Below, one piece after another: positions 1-5,747 of a stretch of 5,747 bases of DNA (positions within the stretch are counted from its first letter, which is position 1; each line of letters opens with the position of its first letter). The translations under genes were made by a program, and so were the position numbers. The DNA is from Phycisphaerales bacterium UBA2218 (GTDB lineage Bacteria; Planctomycetota; Phycisphaerae; Sedimentisphaerales; Anaerobacaceae). The notes under the pieces were generated by a model. It ran no database searches. It saw nothing but the letters and a program-made list of their open reading frames with translations, and was not told where the DNA came from. Location of the stretch: positions 1 through 5,747 of the forward strand of contig DCUI01000216.1 of the NCBI GenBank assembly GCA_002327785.1, in the 5' to 3' direction.

Positions 1-2964
1 CGCAAGCCGGCCCAAGGGGAACTTTCCCCGGACATGGTCATCGGGCAAGACGCGGTCGCCGATTTGACGAAGGATATGGATAGCTCCGGCAAGCTCGCCT
101 GGGACGTGCCGGCGGGGCGCTGGACGGTGATCCGCTTCGGCCATACCAGCACCGGAGTGGAGAACGCGCCAGCCCCCAAGACGGGTCGCGGTCTCGAATG
201 CGACAAGCTCAGCAAAGAGGGCATCGAAGCGAACTTCGCCGGCATGATGGCCAAGCTCGCTGCGGACACGGGCATCAAACCTGGACGGTCCCAAGCTGGC
301 CTGGTCGCCACACACATCGACAGTTGGGAGAACGGCTCTCAGAACTGGACCGCGAACATGCGTGAGGAGTTCCTGCGGCGGCGAGGGTACGATCTCTGGC
401 CCTTCCTTCCCGTGATGACGGGACGTGTCGTCGGCAGCCTTGAGATCTCGGAACGGTTTCTCTGGGATCTGCGCCGGACGGTCTCGGACCTGGTGATCGA
501 GAACTACGCGGGCCACATGCATCGTCTGGCCAACGCCGCAGGCATGCGTTTCACCGTGGAAGCCTACGGTGGCCCCTGCGATGCGATCGCCTACGGCGGT
601 CGATCCGACGAGCCGATGGGTGAGTTCTGGACGCCGGGCGCGGCCATCGAGACGTGCCGGGGCATGGCCTCCGCCGGCCATGTCTACGGCAAACCCATCA
701 TCGGCGCCGAGGCGTTCACTTCGGCCGACCAGGAGCGATGGCTGGAGCATCCTGCGATCCTGAAATCGCACGGCGACCGCGCGTTCTGTGAGGGCATCAA
801 CCGCTTCGTCTTTCACCGCTACGCGATGCAGCCGTGGACGGAGGATCGCCGGCCCGGCATGACCATGGGGCCGTGGGGACAGCACTACGAACGGACGCAA
901 ACGTGGTGGGAGTGGACACCCGCGTGGCATATGTACCTGGCTCGCTGCCAGTACCTGCTTCGACAGGGGTTCTTCGTGGCGGACATCTGTCGCGTCCAGG
1001 CTGAAGCTCCGCCGCAGGGCTTTGGTTACTTCGAACGCCGCGGCTATGACTGGGACGAGTGCGGCACGGAGGTGGTCCTCACACGTATGGCGGTGAAGGA
1101 CGGACGGATCGTGCTGCCCGACGGCATGAGCTACCGTGTGCTCGTGCTGCCCTGGACCCAAACAATGACGCCGGAACTGCTCCGCAAAGTGAAGGATCTG
1201 GTGCACGCCGGCGCGACCGTGCTTGGGCCGAAGCCGTCCGCGTCACCCAGCCTGAGCAGGTTCCCGCAGTGCGACGAAGAGGTGAAGAAGCTTGCTGCGG
1301 AACTATGGGACCAGACCGATGGGGAGAGTGTCAAGGAGCATCGTCTCGGCAAGGGCCGCGTGGTCTGGAGCAATTCGCCGGAGAAGGTGCTGGCGGAATC
1401 GGGCGTGCCCGCCGACTTCACAGCGGGCCAGCCATTGCGTTTTATCCATCGCAGCACGCCCGAAGCCGAGATCTACTTTGTCGCGAATCTCCAGCCCTAT
1501 GGATTCACGACCACGTGCAGTTTCCGCGTCACAGGCAGGGTCCCGGAGCTTTGGTGGCCGGACAGCGGACGCATCGAGCGGGCAGTGGCATGGGAGCAGA
1601 AGGATGGAATGACCCATGTCGTTGTGTCGTTTGAGCCGAGTGGGTCGGTGTTCGTCGTGTTCCGCGAAGGCGCGTCAAAAGGCAAGGATGGCGCGGTGGT
1701 GCTCGTGAGACGCGACGGCAAGGAGATTCTCTCGGCCGTGCCGGAGCCGCCGGCGAAAGTCGCCGTACACAAGGCTCTCTACGGCGTGCTGGATGACCCG
1801 GCGCGTACGCGCGACGTGACGACCGCCGTGCAGCGTAAGGTGGACGAAGGGCAGCTCGACTTCCCTGCGAGCGCGATGGCTGCCGACGGCGACCCTGCAC
1901 CGGGGGACGTGAAGACCCTGGCGGTGGACTACGCGGTTGATGACCGCCGGTTCCACGTGAAAGCTCAGGACACGGTCACGATTCACCTCAGCCAGGATGC
2001 GGTGAACATCACGGTGGAAAAGGCCCGTTACGGCTTGTTCGACGATCCCAATCGTACGCGGGACGTGCGAGAGAAGGTGCAGGGTCTCGTGGATTCAGGG
2101 GAATGCCGCTTCAAGGTGGCGTTCATGGCGCAGGGCGACGATCCGGCGTACGGGATCGTCAAGACGCTCGAGATCGATTACATCGAGAACGGCAAGCGCC
2201 TGCGCCTGTCCGGCACGGATCCGGATATGATTGATTTCTCGCCTGTCGCCGTCCCGCCAAGGCCGGCGGCTCTGGTGCGATCCGACGGGAAGGGCCGTAC
2301 ATCGCTGGAGGTCTTCGAGCCGGGCGAATACGAAGTGGTCACTTCTTCCGGTCGGGTCTACCCGGTTGTCGTGAAAGCGGTTCAGTCGCCGCTGGAGATC
2401 ACCGGGCCGTGGCAGGTGCGCTTCGCGCCGGGCCTTGGTGCGCCTGCCGAGATCACGCTCGACAAGCTGGCCTCGTGGAGCACGAACAGCGACCCGGGCG
2501 TGAAGTACTTTTCCGGTGAGGCAACTTATATGCGGACCTTCACCGTGCCGCGCGAGATGCTGGCCAAGGACCAAAGGCTCTACCTCGACCTCGGGAAGGT
2601 CGGCTCGCTGGCTGAGGTCCGGCTCAATGCCAAGACCCTGCCCATGCTCTGGAAGCCGCCGTATCGGGTGGACGTGACGGACGCGGTCAAACGGGGCAAG
2701 AACACGCTCGAAGTGAAGGTCGTCAACCTCTGGGTCAACCGGATGATCGGGGACGAGCAACTGCCGGAAGACAGCGAACGGAACGACAACGGCACGTTGA
2801 AGAAATGGCCGCAGTGGCTCCTCGACGGCAAACCCAGCCCGACCGGGCGTTTGACCTTCACGAGCTGGCGGTTATGGAAGAAGGATGAACCGTTACTCGA
2901 TTCGGGTCTGCTTGGGCCGGTGACCCTCCGGGCCACACAGACCGTCCGTTTGAACGTGCGATGA
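1..2964 (+). CDS. GH106-like glycoside hydrolase (alpha-L-rhamnosidase type), 5'-truncated
   Basis: This frame is open from base 1 and stops with TGA at 2962-2964. The Met at 34 is internal, because in-frame codons continue upstream, so the N-terminus and any signal peptide are missing. Residue numbers here count from that Met. Residues 1 to about 555 resemble GH106: HIDSWENG (94-101), VEAYGGP (175-181), DEPMGEFW (192-199), GAEAFTS (224-230) and GINRFVFHRYAMQPW (254-268). Glu176, Glu197 and Glu226 are candidate active-site acids, not assigned by alignment. Residues 576-736 hold two tandem DUF3395-like repeats. Residues 787 to about 970 look like the GH2-type sugar-binding beta-sandwich that usually ends GH106 proteins (LEITGPWQVRF, YFSGEATYMRTF). 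GH106 enzymes release terminal alpha-L-rhamnose from glycans such as rhamnogalacturonan, usually outside the cytoplasm. The next gene follows after 12 bases, implying an operon. The family call is fairly firm; the exact substrate is not. Confidence 0.85.
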   Translation, partial: RKPAQGELSPDMVIGQDAVADLTKDMDSSGKLAWDVPAGRWTVIRFGHTSTGVENAPAPKTGRGLECDKLSKEGIEANFAGMMAKLAADTGIKPGRSQAGLVATHIDSWENGSQNWTANMREEFLRRRGYDLWPFLPVMTGRVVGSLEISERFLWDLRRTVSDLVIENYAGHMHRLANAAGMRFTVEAYGGPCDAIAYGGRSDEPMGEFWTPGAAIETCRGMASAGHVYGKPIIGAEAFTSADQERWLEHPAILKSHGDRAFCEGINRFVFHRYAMQPWTEDRRPGMTMGPWGQHYERTQTWWEWTPAWHMYLARCQYLLRQGFFVADICRVQAEAPPQGFGYFERRGYDWDECGTEVVLTRMAVKDGRIVLPDGMSYRVLVLPWTQTMTPELLRKVKDLVHAGATVLGPKPSASPSLSRFPQCDEEVKKLAAELWDQTDGESVKEHRLGKGRVVWSNSPEKVLAESGVPADFTAGQPLRFIHRSTPEAEIYFVANLQPYGFTTTCSFRVTGRVPELWWPDSGRIERAVAWEQKDGMTHVVVSFEPSGSVFVVFREGASKGKDGAVVLVRRDGKEILSAVPEPPAKVAVHKALYGVLDDPARTRDVTTAVQRKVDEGQLDFPASAMAADGDPAPGDVKTLAVDYAVDDRRFHVKAQDTVTIHLSQDAVNITVEKARYGLFDDPNRTRDVREKVQGLVDSGECRFKVAFMAQGDDPAYGIVKTLEIDYIENGKRLRLSGTDPDMIDFSPVAVPPRPAALVRSDGKGRTSLEVFEPGEYEVVTSSGRVYPVVVKAVQSPLEITGPWQVRFAPGLGAPAEITLDKLASWSTNSDPGVKYFSGEATYMRTFTVPREMLAKDQRLYLDLGKVGSLAEVRLNAKTLPMLWKPPYRVDVTDAVKRGKNTLEVKVVNLWVNRMIGDEQLPEDSERNDNGTLKKWPQWLLDGKPSPTGRLTFTSWRLWKKDEPLLDSGLLGPVTLRATQTVRLNVR
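1759..2241 (+). repeat. Tandem DUF3395-like domain repeat inside the GH106-like protein
   Basis: Two copies of a module of about 80 residues lie head to tail (1759-2001 and 2002-2241; residues 576-656 and 657-736 counting from the Met at 34), with a period of 83 residues. Both contain a YG, then DDP, then RTRDV block, followed by VQ, VD, a DPA motif, VKTL and DY. By hand about 34 of 77 aligned residues are identical. At DNA level CGTACGCGCGACGTG (1804-1818) recurs with one mismatch at 2053-2067, exactly 249 bases away. The pattern matches my memory of DUF3395, the domain at the C-terminus of DnaJ C11, which also appears in secreted hydrolases of PVC-group bacteria. Its role there is unknown; carbohydrate or surface binding is a guess. 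The duplication is directly visible, while the family name is less certain. Confidence 0.7.
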
Positions 2965-2968
2965 ATTC

Positions 2969-2973
2969 AGGAG
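2969..2973 (+). promoter_or_regulatory. Shine-Dalgarno AGGAG of the beta-helix gene
   Basis: AGGAG sits in the 12-base gap after the hydrolase stop. It lies 3 bases before the ATG at 2977 and 6 bases before a second, directly adjacent ATG at 2980. The second start has the more usual spacing, so the protein may begin one residue later. The site supports separate initiation within a shared transcript. Confidence 0.75.
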
Positions 2974-2976
2974 AAT

Positions 2977-5346
2977 ATGATGTTTGACAAGACTCTTGAA
3001 GGAGTGTTGGCGACATGTGTGAAGATAGTCGCCGTCTGTGTTGGTCTGTGTGTCAGTGTCGGCTGCGGTTCGTCCGCTAATCGCGCCGCCGGCGCAGGGG
3101 CTTCGCCACGCAGCGAATACCATGTGTCCATGCGGGGAAACGATGGCAACGACGGCTCGGCGTCGCGTCCGCTGCGGACGATCTCTGCGGCGTCACGGGT
3201 GGCGCAAAGCGGTGATGTGATCACAGTCCATGAAGGCGTCTATCGCGAACGGATCACCCCACCTCGCGGCGGTCAGTCCGACCGGGATCGCATCATCTAC
3301 CGGGCCGCTTGGGGTGAGAAGGTCGTCCTCAAGGGCTCCGAGGTCGTCAAGGGCTGGCAGAAGGTGCAGAACGACACGTGGAAGGTTGTCATTCCCAACG
3401 GGTTCTTTGGGGACTTCAATCCATACAGCGACCTGATTCGCGGGGACTGGTTCGATCCCAGGGGGCGCAATCACCACACGGGAGCGGTCTACTCGAACAG
3501 CCACTGGCTCGTCGAGGCCGCGAAGCTGGATGATGTACTGAAACCCGTCGGGGAGGCCTCGGGGTATGGGCCGGGGGAGGGGCAGTATCTGCTGAACGTG
3601 GCGTGGCTGCAACCTGAGGGTTCTGGGAGCGCCGGGCGGATTCCGGCGGCGCGTTTTGCCGGTCAAGAGGGCATCCAGACAGCGCCCTGTTCGGAGGGCG
3701 GGGAGTGCGTCGGCTGGATCAATCATGGCGACTGGGTCCGGTATGACCAGGTTGACTTCGGCCACGGTCAGGTCGTCACGCAACTGGAGATTCGCGCCGC
3801 CTCCGAGACGAGCGGCGGGACCATCGAAATTCGCTTGGACTCGCCGGATGGAAAACTCCTGGGCACGTGTGTGGTCCCGAACACGGGCGGGTGGCAGTCG
3901 TGGCGCTCCTTCAATGTGAAGGTCAAGCCTGTGGGCGGGGTCAGGACGCTTTGCTTGGTGTTCAAGGGATCGCAGTCGCGTCCTTCGGATGTCCACCTGT
4001 GGTTCGCCGAGGTGGACCCGTCGAACACCACCATCTGGGCGCAGTTCAAAGGCGTCAACCCGAACGAAACCGAGGTGGAGATCAACGTCCGCCGGACGGT
4101 GTTCTACCCGGACAAACCGGGCATAAACTACATCACCGTGCGAGGCTTCACGATGATGCACGCCGCGACGCCCTGGGCGCCGCCCACCGCCGAGCAAATC
4201 GGCCTGATCGGCACCCATTGGAGCAAGGGATGGATCATCGAGGACAATGACATCCGTTACTCGACGTGCGTGGGGATCACGCTCGGCAAATACGGCGATC
4301 AGTGGGACAACACATCGCAGAACACGGCCGAAGGTTACGTCAAGACCATTGAGCGAGCCTTGGAAAACGGCTGGTCCCGCGAGAACATTGGCCATCACGT
4401 CGTGCGCAACAACCGGATCTTCTATTGCGAGCAGGCGGGCATCGTCGGCAGCCTGGGCGCGGTTTTCTGCACGATTACCGGCAACGTCATCCACGATATT
4501 CACGTGCGGCGGCTGTTCTCAGGCGCCGAGATGGCCGGCATCAAGATTCACGCCGCGATTGATACCGAGATCAGCCAAAATCACATCTACCGTACATGCC
4601 TGGGCATCTGGCTGGACTGGATGGCGCAGGGGACGCGTGTGACAAGGAACCTCCTGCACGACAACGACACCCAGCTCTTTGTGGAGGTTGACCATGGGCC
4701 GTTCCTGGTCGACAACAATTTGTTTCTCTCGGGCCGGGCGCTGCTGGACATGTCGGAGGGCGGGGCCTACGTCCACAACCTGTTCGCCGGTCCCGTTGAT
4801 CCTCATCCCGAGTTGAGCCGCGAGACCCCATTCCACAAATCGCACAGTACGGAGGTGGCGGGGTTGCGGAACATTGAGGGCGGCGATGATCGGTTCTTCA
4901 ATAACATCTTTGTGGGTCAAGGTGGTCTGGCTCCGTATGACAAGGCGGTGCAAGCCGTGCAGATGGCCGGCAACGTCTTTCTCAAGGGCGCCCAGCCCTC
5001 CAAGCATGAGCAGGACCCGTTCGTGCGGCTGGAGTCTGATCCCGAGATCAAGCTAATCGAGGAGAAAGACAGCGTCCAACTCCACATCACACTCGACAAG
5101 GCGTGGGCAGAAAAGCAATCGCGACGGCTCATCACGACCGAACTGCTTGGAAGGGCAAAAATCCCGGATCTGCCGTATGAGCAGCCGGACGGCTCGCCGT
5201 ACCGCCTGGATACCGATTACTCTGGCAGGAAACGAAATGCCGCCAATGCCTTCCCCGGACCTTTTGAGCTTCCCCAGGGTGGGAAACAGGTCCTCAAGGT
5301 CTGGCCTGTGATCGGCCCGGCTGCTGGGAAAGGGTCTATTCAATGA
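2977..5346 (+). CDS. Secreted right-handed beta-helix carbohydrate-active protein (GH141-like) with embedded CBM6
   Basis: This gene is complete, at 789 aa. The N-terminus has a hydrophobic stretch (residues 9-29) ending SVGC-GSS, a probable lipoprotein or signal peptide with Cys30 as the likely lipidation site; the -3 residue is Ser, so the lipobox is not canonical. Residues 48 to about 128 match the start of DUF1565/beta-helix proteins (GNDGNDGSASRPLRTI, VHEGVYRERITPPRGG). Residues 129-221 resemble the insertion domain of GH141-like proteins, and 222-340 are a CBM6. From about 349 to 690 the beta-helix resumes with a ladder of Asn-containing rungs (NDI, NRI, NVI, NHI, NLL, NLF, NIF, NVF). 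The C-terminus carries GPFELPQGGKQVLKVWP. Candidate acids are Asp547 (WLDWMAQG), Glu570 and Asp572 (FVEVDHGP). Known GH141 members include an alpha-L-fucosidase acting on rhamnogalacturonan II and a xylanase, so the substrate here is open. It probably acts at the cell surface or in the periplasm, co-transcribed with the upstream GH106-like gene. The beta-helix fold is sure; GH141 membership is moderate and a polysaccharide lyase cannot be excluded. Confidence 0.85.
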   Translation: MMFDKTLEGVLATCVKIVAVCVGLCVSVGCGSSANRAAGAGASPRSEYHVSMRGNDGNDGSASRPLRTISAASRVAQSGDVITVHEGVYRERITPPRGGQSDRDRIIYRAAWGEKVVLKGSEVVKGWQKVQNDTWKVVIPNGFFGDFNPYSDLIRGDWFDPRGRNHHTGAVYSNSHWLVEAAKLDDVLKPVGEASGYGPGEGQYLLNVAWLQPEGSGSAGRIPAARFAGQEGIQTAPCSEGGECVGWINHGDWVRYDQVDFGHGQVVTQLEIRAASETSGGTIEIRLDSPDGKLLGTCVVPNTGGWQSWRSFNVKVKPVGGVRTLCLVFKGSQSRPSDVHLWFAEVDPSNTTIWAQFKGVNPNETEVEINVRRTVFYPDKPGINYITVRGFTMMHAATPWAPPTAEQIGLIGTHWSKGWIIEDNDIRYSTCVGITLGKYGDQWDNTSQNTAEGYVKTIERALENGWSRENIGHHVVRNNRIFYCEQAGIVGSLGAVFCTITGNVIHDIHVRRLFSGAEMAGIKIHAAIDTEISQNHIYRTCLGIWLDWMAQGTRVTRNLLHDNDTQLFVEVDHGPFLVDNNLFLSGRALLDMSEGGAYVHNLFAGPVDPHPELSRETPFHKSHSTEVAGLRNIEGGDDRFFNNIFVGQGGLAPYDKAVQAVQMAGNVFLKGAQPSKHEQDPFVRLESDPEIKLIEEKDSVQLHITLDKAWAEKQSRRLITTELLGRAKIPDLPYEQPDGSPYRLDTDYSGRKRNAANAFPGPFELPQGGKQVLKVWPVIGPAAGKGSIQ
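3640..3996 (+). other. CBM6 carbohydrate-binding module nested in the beta-helix protein
   Basis: Residues of about 222-340 of the beta-helix protein have the CBM6 pattern: ARFAGQEG at the start, GWINHGDWVRYDQVDF (246-261), then RAAS, GGTIEIRLDSPDGKLLG, a TGGWQSW block (303-309), and GVRTLCLVFKG before the module ends. CBM6 modules bind beta-glucans, xylans and other glycans through aromatic residues in loops; Trp247, Trp253, Tyr256, Trp306 and Trp309 are candidates. Cys238 and Cys244 could form a disulfide in an extracytoplasmic protein. The flanks (YLLNVAWLQP before, WFAEVDPSNTTIWAQF after) look like continuous beta-helix protein sequence, so the module seems inserted internally rather than appended at an end. 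The boundaries are approximate. Confidence 0.75.
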
Positions 5347-5422
5347 CGAGTCTGACGGCGAGCGGGGCGGATCGTCTTATCCGGAAGTGTCCTTTCTGGG
5401 GGACCTTGCCGTCGTCGCCTGA
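5336..5422 (-). pseudogene. Out-of-frame continuation of the HTH protein
   Basis: Read from 5422 downward in the frame next to that of the HTH gene, this stretch gives SGDDGKVPQKGHFRIRRSAP and then LAVRLVIE before TAG at 5338-5336. The GK-x-x-QKGH-x-RIRRS part is what usually follows an RLIRNG-x-LEAV-x-L HTH in small bacterial HTH proteins, as I recall the family. The HTH and its tail are thus in two frames, consistent with a one-base insertion (or two-base loss) in the coding strand, or a sequencing or assembly error. If repaired, the protein would end at 5336 and overlap the beta-helix gene by 11 bases. Confidence 0.6.
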
Positions 5423-5663
5423 CAACGAGGTCGACGGCCTCCAAGTCGCCGTTGCGGATCAGTCGATAGACGATCGACTTCGAGAGCTTGAGTTCTTGAG
5501 CGATCTCCTTGACGGTGAGCCAATCTGAGTGGTGGGAACCGCGCACGGTCTCCAGTATTTCGAAGAACCGCCCCAAATTGACGAGAAGCTCCCTGCACAC
5601 TGAGCAGCCTTCGGCGTTCGCCCGTTTCAGGTCGTTCTCGTTGTTTGGGACTTGCGGTTTCAC
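5340..5663 (-). CDS. Small helix-turn-helix DNA-binding protein, apparently frameshifted at its C-terminus
   Basis: This is a MerR/excisionase-type HTH_17-like protein and probably a DNA-binding regulator. I chose the GTG at 5663, 9 bases after a strong AGGGAAGG; it gives 107 aa. The frame is open upstream to the window edge, with another GTG at 5738, but that stretch is AT-rich and looks non-coding. Visible parts are a CSVC pair near residues 20-23, a short amphipathic segment (ELLVNLGRFFEILE), and the HTH block DWLTVKEIAQELKLSKSIVY followed by RLIRNGDLEAVDLV (about residues 47-80). After LVV the frame turns into an Arg/Pro-rich tail (RRRRQGPPERTLPD) unlike the family. The next frame instead reads GKVPQKGHFRIRRS, which is the expected wing. 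A one-base shift near 5418-5430 is therefore likely. The gene converges on the beta-helix gene and overlaps its last 7 bases. The target is unknown; control of the neighbouring hydrolase genes is only a possibility. Confidence 0.65.
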   Translation of the reverse strand: MKPQVPNNENDLKRANAEGCSVCRELLVNLGRFFEILETVRGSHHSDWLTVKEIAQELKLSKSIVYRLIRNGDLEAVDLVVRRRRQGPPERTLPDKTIRPARRQTRH

Positions 5664-5672
5664 TTTCGTTGG

Positions 5673-5680
5673 CCTTCCCT
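5673..5680 (-). promoter_or_regulatory. Shine-Dalgarno AGGGAAGG of the HTH gene
   Basis: On the minus strand AGGGAAGG is followed after 9 bases by GTG (5663-5661), which is in frame with the HTH. It decides the start in favour of 5663 over the upstream GTG at 5738, which is preceded only by an A-rich run. The 84 bases upstream of that GTG (5664-5747) are AT-richer than the rest and probably hold the promoter. I see no -35/-10 pair good enough to annotate. Confidence 0.5.
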
Positions 5681-5747
5681 GAATTACCAAGGGGCCATAT
5701 CTTTTTATGTGCACGTTTCTGCTTGTGAACTTTCGCACTTTTTGATC

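Noticed and set aside
34..36. ATG at 34 as the true start of the GH106-like gene
   Set aside because: The frame is open upstream to base 1, no ribosome binding site precedes it at usual spacing, and the protein would lack a signal peptide and the N-terminal part normal for the family.
1059..1634. A 191-codon plus-strand frame inside the GH106-like gene
   Set aside because: It is out of frame with a strongly conserved coding sequence and gives an Arg/Gly-rich product with no recognisable motifs.
2095..2760. A 221-codon minus-strand open frame opposite the GH106-like gene
   Set aside because: It is low-complexity and His/Arg/Asp-rich, lacks a recognisable family, and is explained by codon bias of the real gene on the other strand.
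3193..4503. A 436-codon open frame on the minus strand opposite the beta-helix gene
   Set aside because: It lies wholly antisense to a well-supported gene. Its translation is rich in Arg, Asp and Pro without recognisable domains, and long antisense frames are expected in GC-rich DNA.
5664..5738. N-terminal extension of the HTH protein from a GTG at 5738
   Set aside because: The stretch is AT-rich, has no good ribosome binding site at 5738, and is followed by a strong AGGGAAGG placed well for the GTG at 5663. It stays possible because the frame is open to the window edge.
5701..5747. Possible promoter with a TTCACA-like -35 and an A/T-rich -10 upstream of the HTH gene
   Set aside because: The hexamers match poorly and the spacing is off, so it is no better than chance in AT-rich DNA.

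Overview
This window is GC-rich (about 60% by eye) and densely coding. It holds three genes: the 3' part of a large glycoside hydrolase gene, a second complete carbohydrate-active gene 12 bases downstream on the same strand, and a short helix-turn-helix gene converging on them from the right edge. The protein architectures suggest a polysaccharide-degrading bacterium of the Planctomycetota/Verrucomicrobiota/Kiritimatiellota type: a GH106-like hydrolase carrying DUF3395-like repeats, a right-handed beta-helix lipoprotein-like enzyme with an embedded CBM6, and a small MerR/excisionase-type HTH protein. This placement is an inference from family knowledge, as there is no rRNA or other marker here.

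Region 1-2964 (+) encodes a GH106-type (alpha-L-rhamnosidase-like) enzyme whose N-terminus lies outside the window. Between the catalytic region and the C-terminal sugar-binding beta-sandwich sits a two-copy repeat of about 83 residues that resembles DUF3395. Region 2977-5346 (+) encodes a secreted, probably lipid-anchored, right-handed beta-helix protein that looks GH141-like. Its chain is interrupted by a CBM6. The two genes are separated by 12 bases with a clear Shine-Dalgarno, so they are almost certainly one operon. A joint role in breaking down a rhamnose- and possibly fucose- or xylose-containing polysaccharide (pectin side chains, algal or bacterial glycans) is the best reading.

Region 5340-5663 (-) encodes a small HTH DNA-binding protein. 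Just after the HTH its reading frame appears broken: the conserved continuation is found in the next frame, up to a stop at 5336-5338. The gene overlaps the end of the beta-helix gene tail to tail. The last 84 bases (5664-5747) are AT-richer (with the first codon of the gene, about 44% GC by hand count over 5641-5747) and look like the upstream region of the HTH gene.

No RNA genes, CRISPR arrays, insertion sequences or convincing terminators were seen, and no gene-free stretch exceeds 300 bases. No wholly new system is evident. The most notable points are the frameshifted regulator, the tandem repeat inserted in the GH106 enzyme and the nested CBM6.
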